From Trileptium ribeirensis (Eukaryota; Nematoda; Enoplea; Enoplida; Thoracostomopsidae): DNA of 64,000 bases. Under the pieces are notes generated by a model. The model ran no database searches. It saw nothing but the letters and a program-made list of their open reading frames with translations, and was not told the DNA's origin. Positions 1-10,720 of this stretch are shown piece after piece. Position 1 is the stretch's first letter; every line of letters starts with the position of its first letter. The DNA is taken from the NCBI GenBank assembly GCA_030248225.1, contig JASANE010003666.1:22307-86306 (forward strand). The letters run 5' to 3'. The position numbers and the translations under genes are program-made.

Positions 1-1305
1 ACTGTTGTAATAACAACCAGGCAGCAATCGGAATTCTCTGTCTCTCTTAATGTACTACTCTTAATGGGAGCATTTTTGCCTATCTGTGCCTTTAACAGGT
101 TCTCAGGAAGCCCAATTTAGAAGCTCGAATTAAGCCATAAAACCTGACTAACCACGCGCTCCCGTTTTCCATCACCGCTGAATTATACAAGTGTAAGCCT
201 TTTTTCATCAAAGTGAAATACCCGAAATTATATTGACGGTATCACAAGCATAAGAGAATTAACTGATAAGGACAAAATTTGGCAGTAGTTGCTTGTCGTA
301 GGATACCTTGAGCAATGACAAAGCTAACAAATTTTGGACTAAGAAGTGCTTCAAAATGAATAACTATTTTATTGGCTAGCGTTATCTCTTTCGTGTTCAT
401 TGAGCTACTTAGTAAACTGGCTTTTGCCTGGTGGGGAGAGAGGACCGCCCCATACTTGGTCTCCCCATAAGTGAAAATTTGCCCCACAGTCCATGCCGTA
501 CCCATTATTTTCGTCGCGTTGAGGGTAGCTAATCGGGAGGCCACCCCATACCTAGTTGATGCAGATATTGACTGCTAACCAGGAACGTCAGGTCAAAGGT
601 GGCTGAAGCTTTTAAACCCTAAAAGTGGTGCTATAATTAACTAAATGCTGTATATATAGGTCTTAAAAATATTGTTGGCGCCGAAACACACCACAACTTG
701 AATAAAAACGCCCCATAAGTATACAGACGAAAACCCAAACGAGAAAAGTATACATAAAGCAAAATCGTTTGAACTTGGCGGGCGCCATATATTTGTCGAC
801 CCCCAGTTAGTCCCCCATGAATTTTGACCCGGTGGAGAAACCGTGGATTAATCGACAGAAAACAATTTGTTTTATGTTATACAAATAGCACTACGAATAC
901 TGCTGCACTTGTGGCTTAGATTTGTTACAAATTTAGAACAGACAGTAATCGGTTCCGGCAAATGAAAAAACCATACCATAACCTGAACTCTGGTTAAAAA
1001 ATTTCATATAAAACTTTCCACATTTTTGCTCCATAAGTAGTCCAGCCTTACGTTATAATATAAATAGCGGTGATCAATTTCCATTAGAACCAAGCAAAAT
1101 AACATATTAACCCAAAAGGAACATATTAACTCAACAACTTGCGCTTTAAAACGAATATAGGACAAATATTTACAGCAGGAATTTTTCATCTTGATCCTGT
1201 ATTGAATGTTTATCTTCAGCTTATTTTAATAAATCAAAGGCAGGTAAATGTTGTTTACCCACTCAAAGATCACGACGTATGTTTGAATTTAAGATATGCA
1301 TGTTA
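1..1305. other. No gene recognised; anonymous AT-rich DNA
   Basis: Short open frames occur on both strands, but none has a recognisable motif, splice context or repeat partner in the window. A GC-richer patch near 770-860 stands out slightly from its surroundings; I could not tie it to any other copy here. Confidence 0.5.
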
Positions 1306-1309
1306 TTGT

Positions 1310-1740
1310 TTGTTCAAACAGAGTATGGATTGTTTAGAAGCATATACTTGGGCCAGAACTTTTAACTTGAACATTGCACCACAACAAACAACAGTTAGAT
1401 TATGAGTATTTTACAATGCTGTAAGGTTGGCAACCGTAAATTGCCTCAGGCGCAAGCCAATGCGCTTGTAAATTTTGTAAATCAGTACACACTGGAGTAA
1501 AGTACCACATTATAGAGAGCAGCCAGACACAGCACTCTTGGTAATGAACTGTATTTATTGAAACTGTGCGGGACAGTATCACTTTAGCTATTTTTAGGAC
1601 CGTATAGCTCAATAATTTTATGTTTCTGTACCGGATGGCATGTAACAAACATGCAGACACAACGGGATTGTAATGGGAGGCGACTGGACTTTGTCTAGTC
1701 AAGATGTTCTTGTAGAACAACACTGTGTATTATATACCGA
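1310..1740 (+). repeat. Dispersed repeat family C, partial copy
   Basis: This stretch matches 20,105-20,560 in the same orientation: an 'acagagtatggatt' start, a block around 'acactggagtaaagta', 'tattgaaactgtgcg', and a 'ggaggcga' block near 1,675. The best copy in the window (20,105-20,870) lies in the left palindrome arm, with its mirror at 25,260-26,010 and an inverted partial copy at 9,880-10,340. The family has no coding potential I can see, so it is probably a non-autonomous element. The copy is diverged and lacks the CCGGAAC-rich end seen in other members. Confidence 0.7.
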
Positions 1741-2399
1741 TATCCTTGCGCATCACAATTATTCAATATCATAGATTTCGATATCACTTTTATATTAATG
1801 AAAATGCCCGATCTCGGCTTCCATAACTTTTCGGCACTTTTGAGGCTCAGAGTGTTACCGAAATCGGTCATTCCCGGACATATACCGACTCCACAATTTT
1901 AAAAATTCTATTTTTTTTGGTTGAAATGATCAGGGGAGGTATCGAGGATCACAAAAATACCAAAATTTTCGACTCAACTTACCGACTCAGGAGGGATTGA
2001 AGGATCAGTCACCCTAGCCAAGGTTTGAGCGAACCATATGGCCAATATTGCAACCCTCAGCCGATGGAGCCACCCAATGAGCCTTGCATATAATGTATTA
2101 CTAACCCTTCAATATATAAACATAATACGGATGCACCTCAAGCACTTTGGCAGCAGTAATAATTTCCTCTACTCCAGATCAACCCAACTATTTACATTTC
2201 CAATACCAATACATGACCCAAACAGTTCCAATTTCCAATACATGACCCTGATGATTCCCGAACAAATACAGCACTGCCACAAAATTAAATATTGCTCGCT
2301 CGAGACTCGCTGAAAAAATTTTGTTCAATGAATTAAATTTATTAATTTTAATAGTTTTAAAATCTAGTGCGAGACAGTGATGTATGTACTGTATATATA
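1741..2399. other. No gene recognised
   Basis: Anonymous sequence. An open frame at 2,038-2,313 (plus) contains a short internal duplication of 'ccaatacatgaccc' and has no recognisable domain, so I do not call it a gene. Confidence 0.4.
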
Positions 2400-2596
2400 C
2401 GTATATTTGAGTTCGGAGATGGAGAAGCGCTAGCTTCGGAATCGAAGAATTCTGACTAGACTCTCAGTAGAATAGAATAGAATTCTGACTAGAATTCTCC
2501 CTATGGTGAACATGATGGGCGTCCGTTTCTTTTTTCTCTGTAAACAGGACTTCGTTATGTCAACGTAAACCGATATGGACGTGTAAGAACTCATAT
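2400..2596 (-). repeat. Dispersed repeat family D, distal piece (split by LINE)
   Basis: This matches, in inverted orientation, 51,465-51,620: the 'agaagcgctagct' block, 'aacaggacttcgttat' and 'caacgtaaaccgat'. The homology stops at 2,596, exactly where the LINE tail begins, and resumes at 5,681. Together the two pieces correspond to one uninterrupted copy at 50,515-51,625. Confidence 0.8.
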
Positions 2597-2616
2597 TTGA
2601 TTTGATTTGATTTGTT
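2597..2616 (-). repeat. LINE 3' tail microsatellite
   Basis: About four copies of a TTGAT pentamer on the plus strand (ATCAA on the LINE sense strand) form the 3' terminus of the element. Simple 3' repeats instead of poly(A) are typical of CR1-related LINEs and mark the edge. Confidence 0.85.
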
Positions 2617-2871
2617 TATTTATCTCAAAGCACAAAGATAAAACAAAAAATATTATGTGCAGAAACGTTTTTCAACGATATATCTATAACAATCATCAGT
2701 TTCTAATAATAAATAGCAAACAAATAAAACGACGTACGGAATCCCAGTTTTGAAGCTGCAATAAAAACGTAAAATATTAGTCTATAAAGTGCTAAGAGAA
2801 ACGCAGGTTGAAGCCATTTTGGCTATTTTAACAACCTGCGTAAATTCATGCATCAATTTATGATTGCAATA

Positions 2872-3213
2872 TCATCTCAGATAAGTACATTTTAAAAATC
2901 GTGAGAAATCTTTGCGACTTATAGCTACTAGAAATTTGCTGTGTGGTAATGATGTTATTTCGTCGGGCAGAGAGTTATATATTGGAACAACACGTCGAGT
3001 GAAGAAGTGTTTTTTCAGATTAGTTCGAAAAGGAGGCAAGGCTAGTTTAGATCGGCCAGGGCCGACTGAGTATGAAAAGAAGATTTCGAAGCGAAGATCG
3101 ACAAGCCCATGTATGATGGAGTGAGCTAGTTTTATGTCATTTAAAAGGCGACGGTGTTCAAGAGCCTGTAAATTTAAACTATTAAGTCTATTTAGATAAC
3201 TTTCGTTCTGCAT
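2872..3213 (-). pseudogene. LINE ORF2 C-terminal segment
   Basis: A 113-residue frame matching the C-terminal region shared by CR1/jockey ORF2 proteins: LNSLNLQALEHRRLLNDI, then AHSIIHGLVD, and a LPPFRTNLKKHFF...IYNSLPDEI block. It is the natural continuation of the reverse transcriptase frame but is in a different register, showing at least one frameshift between about 3,213 and 3,290. It ends in a stop about 275 nt before the pentamer tail, leaving a 3' UTR of typical size. Confidence 0.88.
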
Positions 3214-3250
3214 GGTCGGGAGATTTCGGGAGAAATATTTTGAACGCGTT

Positions 3251-4852
3251 CTACTTTATCAATAAGGTGAATTTGGTAAGGGTTCCAAACAGGAGAAGCA
3301 TATTCGAGGATTGGTCTAACGTAAGTTTTATAGAGTTTACAGAGGACACGAGGATTTTTGTACTAAAAGTTCGTAGAATATGACCACTAACTTTGTAAGC
3401 TTTCAAACAAATTACGTCAATGTGCTTGGTAGGGTTTAAGTTCTGAGTAATCCATACGCCTAGGTCTTTAATTTCATTTTGTTGTTGCATGTCAGCACCA
3501 TTTACTGTGAAGGATATGTGGCGTGGAATACTAGCAACTACAAGTAATGCAGATTTGGATACGGAAAATTGGAGTTGATTTTGAATCCCCCATAGGGCAA
3601 TAGCGTTTATGTCGCGTTGCATATTAGTGATGTCAATGAGGTCATTAATTTTCATATAGAGCTTCGTATCATCAACAAATATTTTTATTTCGGCTGTACG
3701 TATGACATGAACCAAGTCATTTATATAGACTAGAAAAAGAAGTGGACCGAGAACTGAGCCTTGGGGTATGCCACTAGTTACAGCCGAGAATTCAGAACAT
3801 TTATTGTCGATTTTCACAGTTTGACGTCTTTGAAGATATGCAGTAAACCATGTAATTAAAGTTTGGCTAACACCATACGAACGGAGCTTAATAAGTAATC
3901 TGCGATGCGAGATAGTATCAAAAGCTTTCGCTATGTCTAAATATACAATTGCGGCACAATTATTAGGATGGCTATCAACAATTGAGACCCAACTGTTAAA
4001 ACACTCGATTAATTGAGTCACCGTTGATCTTTTGGCCAAGGCACCATGTTGGTGGACCGAAATTATATTGTTTGTTTGTAAGTGGTTCATGAGTCGGGAC
4101 CTAATAATGTGTTCTAGGGGCTGAACAAATGGGCTAATAATGCTAATTGGTCGGTAAGACAATGGATCGGATCTAGATCCACGACCCTTATAAATTGGTG
4201 TAACAATCGCCGTTCGCCAGTCTAATGGTATTTTTCCCGTGGAAAGACTAACATTGTACAAGATGGATAGAAGAGGAGCTAAAGACTGAGCTATGTTTTT
4301 CACGAAAAATGTCGGATACCCTTCCGGTCCTCGTGAAAGTTTGTTTTTCAACTTTCGCATGCTCTGGTGAACTTGTTGAGGTAGTATCCAATCATCAGTG
4401 AACGGTAATGTGTCTAACTGAGGCATATTATACTCTTCGTTGTCGTCGCAAATAAAAACACGTGCAAAAGCTGCAGAAAACCTTTGAGCGACAACATAAG
4501 GATCACTTATTAATATTCCATTTTCCGAGAGAACATGAGAATTAGTGTTACATTTTAAGCGTGAATTTATGTAGCGCCAGAATTTAGATGGATTTGAATT
4601 TTCGGTTATAGAATTTTCGAATTTGGCGACATCCTCCTTAAGCGAAATTTGAAATTTTTGTGAAGCCTCGCGAAAAAGCGTTTTTGTAACAACACTTTTT
4701 GACCTAATATATGACCGCCACGTTTTTGTTTTTAGGCGACGAAGACACCGTGATTGATATGATAACTTGTAGCGTGACTTTTTGGTGTATGAGTTTACAT
4801 ACTTAGTCGGAACATAAGCACTAGCCGCAAGATTGATTATAGACAAGACCAA
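3251..4852 (-). pseudogene. LINE ORF2 reverse transcriptase domain
   Basis: A 533-residue frame covering the linker and reverse transcriptase. The N-terminal part has the usual FWRYIN linker segment. RT motifs follow in order: NYxP-type SYRPISI, the HGxxxxRST block (QHGALAKRSTVTQ), VYLDIAKAFDTISH (first catalytic Asp), SGIPQGSVLGPLLF, and FVDDTKLY at 3,668-3,679, then KDLGVWI. The catalytic box reads FVDD where most relatives have FADD or YADD; both aspartates are kept. The frame loses register near its 3' end (about 3,215-3,290), where the conserved continuation moves to other frames. The product would reverse-transcribe the element's own RNA at the nicked target. It is not functional here because ORF2 is broken in at least two places. 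Confidence 0.95.
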
Positions 4853-4985
4853 AGATAATCGATATCAAGTGAATCGGCAAAAAGTAGATTCCAGTCGGTG
4901 GAGTCAATGAATGATTCTATAGAAGAATAGTTTGCATGACGAAAATTTGTCAGTTTTTTCACATATGATCAAGGACTAGTTGCAA

Positions 4986-5660
4986 TTACAGAGAAAGCAA
5001 CCATATTGTGATCACTAAGAGAAAAAGGTTCAAGCACTTTAATGTTAGACACTGTACACTTCTATTAACAAATATGATATCAATGCAATTTTCGCCTCGT
5101 GTAGGTTCAGTTACTAACTGCTGTAAGTTATGCTCAGCTGAAAATTCGAGTATTTGTTCACAACAGGTGTTAGGACGAGATAAATAACTTTGCCAGTCAA
5201 TATGAGGAGCATTTAAATCGCCTAGTATCATTACCTTGGCAGTAACGTAATTTGATAATTTGTTAAGCAATTCCGAGGTATGGGAGGACCTACAGTTAGG
5301 AGGTCGGTAAATTAATATAATTCTTAGCAGTTCTGAGTCAAGTTTCACGTCAATGATAATAAACTCACAACTTTGAAAAGATTCACTGTGTATTTCTTTT
5401 GCGGGATAAGCTTTATGTACAAAACATGCAACACCACCTCCGCGATTAATACACCTATTCGAAACAAAAACATTATAACGGTTAACATCAAAAGCTGCCA
5501 TATTGGAATTATCAGAAAGCCAAGTTTCGGTAACAAAAATTAGGTTATAATTAGATCCATTTACAATATTTGCATTGAATTCTAAAATTTTGTTACACAA
5601 ACTACGTGCGTTAAACAAAAGACAAGGGACCGACTGAAAACCCCTACTGGACTCACTCAT
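4986..5660 (-). pseudogene. LINE ORF2 N-terminus: AP-like endonuclease (EEP) domain
   Basis: A 224-residue frame with hallmarks of the exonuclease-endonuclease-phosphatase fold that nicks target DNA for retrotransposition: LLFNARSL near the start, VTETWLS (catalytic Glu), YRPPNC and ILGDLNAPHIDW. The final SDH motif (FSLSDHNMVAF) is present at about 4,998-5,030 but in another frame, so a frameshift near 5,040-5,060 separates the last part of the domain from the rest. The start Met lies only 20 nt inside the element's 5' edge. It lies directly upstream (in sense) of the reverse transcriptase frame, as in CR1/jockey elements. Confidence 0.9.
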
Positions 5661-5680
5661 GACGCGTTTGCGTTTGCGAC

Positions 5681-6655
5681 TGAAAACTACAATACTCTAG
5701 ATGTGTCTTCTGGGGGTTTTATTCCGATTCGACCCACACACGTCCCACCACAGAGGGTCAAAGGGGATAGCCAGGGGTACATGGCTAAAATGGGCCATTT
5801 TTTGGGTAATTTTTGCTCATAACTCGGCAACCCTTGAGCCGACTTGAATCATTGTAACATCGAAATATGTGTCCTAGGAAGCTTTATATATGGGTATATA
5901 AATTGTTTTGGTGGGGTCCCTATGGGGCATGGGGGATTTTAGCAAATGGGCAAATTACCAAAATTTTGGTCAAACTTTGTCGAGGTGTAGCTATGTAACC
6001 ACTCAAGCTATTCGAACAAAATTTGGTGTATGGATAGAGCTGCTGGGGAGCTACCTGTAATGTGTCAACAGATTTGATGTAGGACCCCTGGGTCAATTGG
6101 TATTTGAGGCCAAAGTTGGGCCGGACGCCATATCTAGTCATCCGTGACATTACCACTTCTAACGGTATATCAATAGATTTGTGGCTCAAAATAAGTTCAT
6201 ATGGGTTTTCGTGAGTGCTGTTTTCAAATCGTCACTGTATTTAGACGTATCTTTTCGTGTACAGGTAGTCATATCAATGGGTGAGACAAGGCGAGTAGTG
6301 CGAAATTGACGAGTGTCATGCGGTCTGTAGCAAATTCTGTTTATATTTTCTGTGCTACTGTGCTTTTGTTATGAGTCTTATATTTACATATATTACATAG
6401 ATATGTTGTTCACGAATCGTAGACAGCTCTGAGGTAGAGTTAACCTTCGTAGAGTGCCTATTAGATATCTGACTATCAGTTTTGCTGCACCTATACCTTA
6501 TTGAACAGCAGATTGATAAATATTTTTTGGTGAATTACATCTTTGGTTCGTAATAAGAATATATTTTTATTGAGTTGTTCCACTGTATTTTAACGTTACA
6601 GTTTCTCATTTCTCCGAATTCATACACTTGGTATGTCGCCAAGATCCTAGTACAA
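5681..6655 (-). repeat. Dispersed repeat family D, proximal piece (split by LINE)
   Basis: Inverted match to 50,515-51,465. Shared blocks include 'ctacaatactctagatgtg' at the LINE edge, a segment around 'attccgattcgacccc', the 'accaaaatttt' region and 'ctccgaattc' near 6,616. An open frame at 5,920-6,189 lies wholly inside the repeat and is broken in the second copy, so it is not called as a gene. Confidence 0.82.
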
Positions 6656-7156
6656 TATGTGGATGAAAAAAGCGAAGATTTTGAGAAAACTCAGCCAAAC
6701 ATTAATTAAGAAATTCCCAAAAATTTACGAACATAATAATTGTAGCATCCAAATTGTGGTTTAAAACACTCATTTCTCATAACCCCAACGACATGAAAAA
6801 CGTTTAGTCCACAATCTGTGAAAACGTATCGTATGGAACTCCCATGAAGGGACCCTGCCATAAATAGACAGTGCGCAATGGCACGAAATCCAAATTTCCT
6901 CTCCTGTAGAAATACTTCAACTATATCATTGAACGACACAAGTTGTAGCGCGTTAAATAATGTCGAAATTTAGAACTTTATCCACAACTACCCTAGTTTT
7001 AGTTTCTATTCACAGGAATTTAAGACTGCCTTAGATACTGTTATTTGGTTACCCACAGGGACGCACAAGTTCAGCCTTCATTCACCTTATTACTTTTAGC
7101 GTCCGTCAGATAGCCAAAAATTAAACATCACATAAGAAATCAGCGAGTAACAACAA
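6656..7156. other. No gene recognised
   Basis: Anonymous AT-rich sequence. An open frame at 6,706-6,939 (minus) has no recognisable domain. Confidence 0.4.
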
Positions 7157-7242
7157 GGGTGTGGCCAACGGGGTCTAGACCCCCTTAATTGCGGTCGTCG
7201 GGTGTGGCCAACGGGGTCTAGACCCCCTTAATTGCGGTCGTC
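7157..7242. repeat. Perfect tandem duplication, 43 bp unit
   Basis: Two identical 43 bp copies (7,157-7,199 and 7,200-7,242). Each contains GGGGTCTAGACCCC, a perfect 14-bp palindrome, and both are GC-richer than the flanks. The identity implies a recent duplication. Confidence 0.95.
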
Positions 7243-7869
7243 CTAATTTTTTAATCATTATGTTGTAATCTGAAGGCAAGGAACTACTTGCCCAAAAAAT
7301 TCGTCCAATTTATATGTACAAAAATATATATATAATGAAATTTTCTACAATTTTCTGTCGACGGAATAGTTATTGATTATTTTGGTTACAAGGTAACTGT
7401 GAATACACGACATAACAAATTTTGTTGGACCCCGTTTTTGGCCGACATCAGTGGGACTGAAACTTGCGTCCCCATTAAGAAATCCTAGGTACAGCCATGG
7501 TTCGAAACCCAGTTTAAACCGACCATTTTCAGCAACAGAACTGTAGCACCGTTACGCCGTTACTGTGCTAACTATATGTTGATCATCTTGGGTCAAACAA
7601 AACTTATTACAATGTTTAGTTTCGCAGCGCCTTGCGCCGAAATCAAATGCATTTTTTTCTGAAGCTATTTTTACTCTAGAAGCAATAATGTTTAGGAATC
7701 AACAAAGTTAAGTTTTCCAAATAGCTTGCCTCAAATTATTATCGCATGCAACGATATCTTGGAATATGCCTCCAAATTTAAACCCCTGAGCTTTCGTTCA
7801 TCCTCGCTCAAACAGTTCAAACGCTTGCATAGAATGAGAGACACAGGCTGGTTTAGAATGAGCAGAACG
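7243..7869. other. No intact gene; 3' flank of the F-box frame
   Basis: The minus strand here has an open frame (7,731-8,072) overlapping the end of the F-box ORF in another register. It has leucine-rich spacing (for example VQLRSVLLILNQ) and could be the displaced C-terminus of the F-box protein after a frameshift. I see nothing else down to 7,243. Confidence 0.35.
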
Positions 7870-8373
7870 CTACGTAGCTGTACGAAAAAACTCAAATCGA
7901 AACCAACCTTTGCTTTTCCCCGAGTCCCATCGTATTGCCAGCTCTTGTAGGCCACAACATCGTTTAAGAGTCCAATGCAATTTTCGTTCGTACGGCCATT
8001 GTCCATTTTTACAACTCGAAGAGATCGGGCATAGTTTTGTCCCCAATTGTAGATGTGCACCATCGGACTCACATATAATTCGCCTCATTTTACATTTCGC
8101 CCCGCTGTTCAAACTTATTCCACAGAGTCTACTGGAGAAACCATTATCTTTTCCTTGATCCTCAGAAAATCGCTCGGGATCACGGGATAAAATTGGCGTA
8201 TCCTCAGGTAGTGGTGGAAATGATAAGCGTTTAATCTTCCTCCATTGAAACTGCGATACCTTTCGCCATTGCTTAGAAACAAGATCAGCCGAACACAGGG
8301 ACCATGGATCCAAATAGGCAAATATTTCGAAAAGATCACTGTCCGACAATTGCGGACATAAATCCGTTATCAT
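7870..8373 (-). CDS. F-box protein (probably truncated or frameshifted)
   Basis: A 167-residue frame starting at the Met at 8,373. Residues about 6-50 form an F-box: an LSDSDLFEIFAYLD helix, WSLCSADLVSKQWR and FQWRKIKRL, closely following the L-x-IF-xLD...a-VCk-W pattern. F-box proteins bind SKP1 and present substrates to SCF ubiquitin ligases. Near the end, CCGLQELAIRW resembles the start of a leucine-rich repeat, suggesting an FBXL-type protein, but the frame stops soon after. LRR-like sequence seems to continue in another frame down to 7,731. This is shorter than usual FBXL proteins, so it may be a pseudogene or lack downstream exons. A TATA-like 'aaatatatattta' lies just upstream of the start, and a 120 bp tandem array begins about 160 bp further upstream. 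The substrate is unknown. Confidence 0.6.
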   Translation of the reverse strand: MITDLCPQLSDSDLFEIFAYLDPWSLCSADLVSKQWRKVSQFQWRKIKRLSFPPLPEDTPILSRDPERFSEDQGKDNGFSSRLCGISLNSGAKCKMRRIICESDGAHLQLGTKLCPISSSCKNGQWPYERKLHWTLKRCCGLQELAIRWDSGKSKGWFRFEFFRTAT

Positions 8374-8536
8374 TTTAAATTTAAAATATATATTTATGGC
8401 TTAATATTTACGCATACGTTAGGTGTATAATCACTAATTACCTAAAATATATTATGTTTAATATTTCCTAAAATGAGCGGTATAATTACGTGTATTTCAA
8501 AACCTGTACATCAATCAAAGGAATCGTGTGTCAGAC

Positions 8537-8899
8537 TACTTTTAGCATTACTCTTCTACCGACGATAAAAATGCAACAGTCTTTCAGAAAAGTTGTCATC
8601 AAGCTTGTCAATTGGAAAACACATCGATAGGGAATAAAATAGCCTGTGTATTTTTCTACTTTTAGCATTACTCTGCAACCGACGATAAAAATGCAACAGT
8701 CTTTCAGAAACGTTGTCATCAAGCTTGTCAATTGGAAGGACACATCGATAGGGAATAAAATAGCCTGTGTATTTTTCTACTTTTAGCATTACTCTTCAAC
8801 CGACGATAAAAATGCAACAGTCTTTCAGAAACGTTGTCATCAAGCTTGTCAATTAGAAGGACACATCGATAGGGAATAAAATAGCCTGTGTATTTTTCT
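8537..8899. repeat. Tandem array, three copies of a ~120 bp unit
   Basis: Copies begin at 8,537, 8,657 and 8,778, each at 'ctacttttagcattac', and differ at only a few positions. All three reading frames on the minus strand stay largely open across the array, and one encodes a repeated PIDKLDDN...ERLLHFYRR segment. With no splice context I treat the frames as incidental. The array lies just upstream of the F-box frame. Confidence 0.95.
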
Positions 8900-9870
8900 A
8901 AAGACTATTTGTCACAGCAGCTATCCAGATTACGTTCTGTTACCAATTACCACACAGAACAAATTTCAACATCATAATTATTGATACGCGGTATGTTTAT
9001 CAAAATCCACGCTATTACTTGGAACATGTGCAAGGAGACCTCGAGTTCTACAAGATAGGCTACAAACGTCTGAAACGAAAATCACATCCATGTACTTAAT
9101 ACGGATTGACTAGCGCTGATCTTCGTTTGCTGCGTTTAAGACAAAATTGAATGAGAATTATACATTACTTGCCTCCATTAGACCAAAACCTTGTGGAACT
9201 CGCCCAAAATCGCAGAGAATTTGGTGGTTTGATAAATGATGTATGTGTTAGTCAGTGACTGTTCAACGGCGAATGCCATATGCTACTGCCTCCCGTTGGT
9301 CTTAAGAAAAGGGACAGAAAACTATCTCACTGCTCAACAATGCAAACACGCAACTGCGTAAGACTAATCACACAAATTTCTCTATTCTGTGCCGGTTTGT
9401 ACGTTAATTGAAACGATATCACACAAATTCTGGTGCCACTTTCACTTACTATAGTTGCTTTTAGGTCTACAGTCATGCTCAGAAATAAAAGCATATTTTT
9501 CGAGTTGCTCACGAAAGGTTCGCGAAAAATTTACAGCCGTTTAATTCCTATTTCCGAATTGTTCGCGAAAAGTTTACCCATGCTATATTTTATAAGAGCT
9601 CCGCTTTTGTATATATAACATGCACGCATTAAACCAAGTTTCTTCTCCATTAGCCAACAAGCTGTGGTGGAAACACGTAACCCTCTCCTGCACGGTAGAG
9701 CAAATCGCTCATGGGCACAGTGCTCGTCAGTGGTGCGGGGATTACCCACGTCAACCAACTTTAGAAATTGAATTATTAACAGTTACAATTAGAACTATAT
9801 CTTCAAAAATGGAACCAAGATTTAATACTGCGCTGTGGGATGCTCCGTTTTTCATTTCCCAGCCAATATT
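8900..9870. other. No gene recognised
   Basis: Short overlapping open frames on both strands (9,327-9,874) lack motifs and splice signals. A local run of 'cgaaa'-containing words at 9,500-9,570 recalls the CGAAA/TTTCG-rich stretches in the palindrome arms. Confidence 0.4.
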
Positions 9871-9879
9871 ATAATATAT

Positions 9880-10340
9880 ATTGCGCTAGACCCATATTAT
9901 AATCAGGGAATAACCGGAACCAAAATTTACCGGAACCGGAACCAGCAACCGGAACCGTCCATTTAAACCGGATCCGGAACCTGGTCTTCGAAATTTATAT
10001 AGTAAAAGATATGATGGAAGAAATGAAGGTATAGTGGATTTAAAATGCATTAAAAATAACTTTTACATTAAACTTAATGTTTTGCGATGGTATTATTGCC
10101 TTGCTGAAACTTTAAAGAGACTGAGGAAGCTAATAATGTTTATTTATCGATCAAATATGTCGATTTTTGGACACCCAGAGCAAAACTGCCTTCCACTATA
10201 CACCATTGCATATACTGCGTCAAATCGAATATGCTTACAAAGTTTGGAGCGTAGAAAACACACTTTCGCTCTGTCTCCAGTCGCCTCCCTTTACTACATA
10301 TACGTTTGTTGCATGTTCTTCTGTAGGAAACTTAAAATTA
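9880..10340 (-). repeat. Dispersed repeat family C, inverted partial copy with CCGGAAC-rich end
   Basis: This matches 25,260-25,660 in the same direction and 20,470-20,870 inverted: 'tttaaaccgga', 'acattaaacttaatg', 'tttatttatcgatcaa', 'caatcgcctcc'-like and 'taggaaactt' blocks. The end at 9,900-9,990 holds about six CCGGAAC/CCGGAT words in loose tandem. Similarity stops at about 10,340, where the left palindrome arm begins, so the arm edge abuts or cuts this repeat. Confidence 0.75.
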
Positions 10341-10439
10341 TTGGCTTGAAGCGAAATAGGGTGATTTGCGAACAATATTACTGATTCGAAAGGCGGGTTC
10401 CTCACTTACATTTGATTACATTGTGTATGTAAATTTTGA

Positions 10440-10720
10440 ATTATGCAGTGTGCAGCGGATCCAGCTGAGTGCCATCCTTGGCAATGACTTTGTTCCTGGG
10501 TGACAGTACGTACACTATATTCCACAACAATTCAACCGGATGACTCTTTTCATCCACACGTCGGGCATACTCCGCGGTAATGTACGCCACCAATTTTTCC
10601 ATAGAAATATCAAACAATTCGTCATTTGATTTTCTACTCCAACTCCTGTATATTCCCTGCTTTTTTCAACATGCTTTCGGTGACCAACAGGTTCCAAGCG
10701 AAATAGGGTGACTTTCGAAC
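10440..10720 (-). pseudogene. Copy of the 344-bp array unit's frame, frameshifted
   Basis: Mirror of the 80-residue frame in the right-hand array (see 35,861-36,115). The left arm holds one unit, where the right arm's flank carries five. The frame is disturbed near 10,643-10,660: 'acaggagttggagtag' replaces 'acgagtaaaaatag', adding two nucleotides and shifting the register, so the coding potential seen in right-hand units 1, 3 and 4 is lost here. Intron-like flanks ending in 'cgcttag' or 'cgcttgg' are retained. Confidence 0.6.

Larger units (their letters stand above)
2597..5680 (-). mobile_element. CR1/jockey-type non-LTR retrotransposon (LINE), decayed
   Basis: A 3.08 kb element on the minus strand. 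In sense order it has about 20 nt of leader, an AP-endonuclease (EEP) frame, a reverse transcriptase frame, a C-terminal LINE domain and a 3' tail of repeated TCAAA/ATCAA pentamers (2,597-2,616 on the plus strand). The edges are exact: comparison with the empty copy of the surrounding repeat at 51.4 kb shows flanks meeting at 2,596 and 5,681 with at most one or two bases duplicated, which fits CR1-like elements. No gag-like first ORF is present, so it is 5'-truncated or of an ORF1-less type. Several frameshifts make it inactive as written. Confidence 0.93.

Noticed and set aside
5920..6189. 89-codon frame on the minus strand
   Set aside because: Inside dispersed repeat D; interrupted in the copy at 51 kb.
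7498..7520. GGTTCGAAACC, resembling a tRNA T-arm
   Set aside because: No acceptor stem, D-arm or anticodon arm fits around it; similar isolated words at 13,500 and 38,830 also fail.
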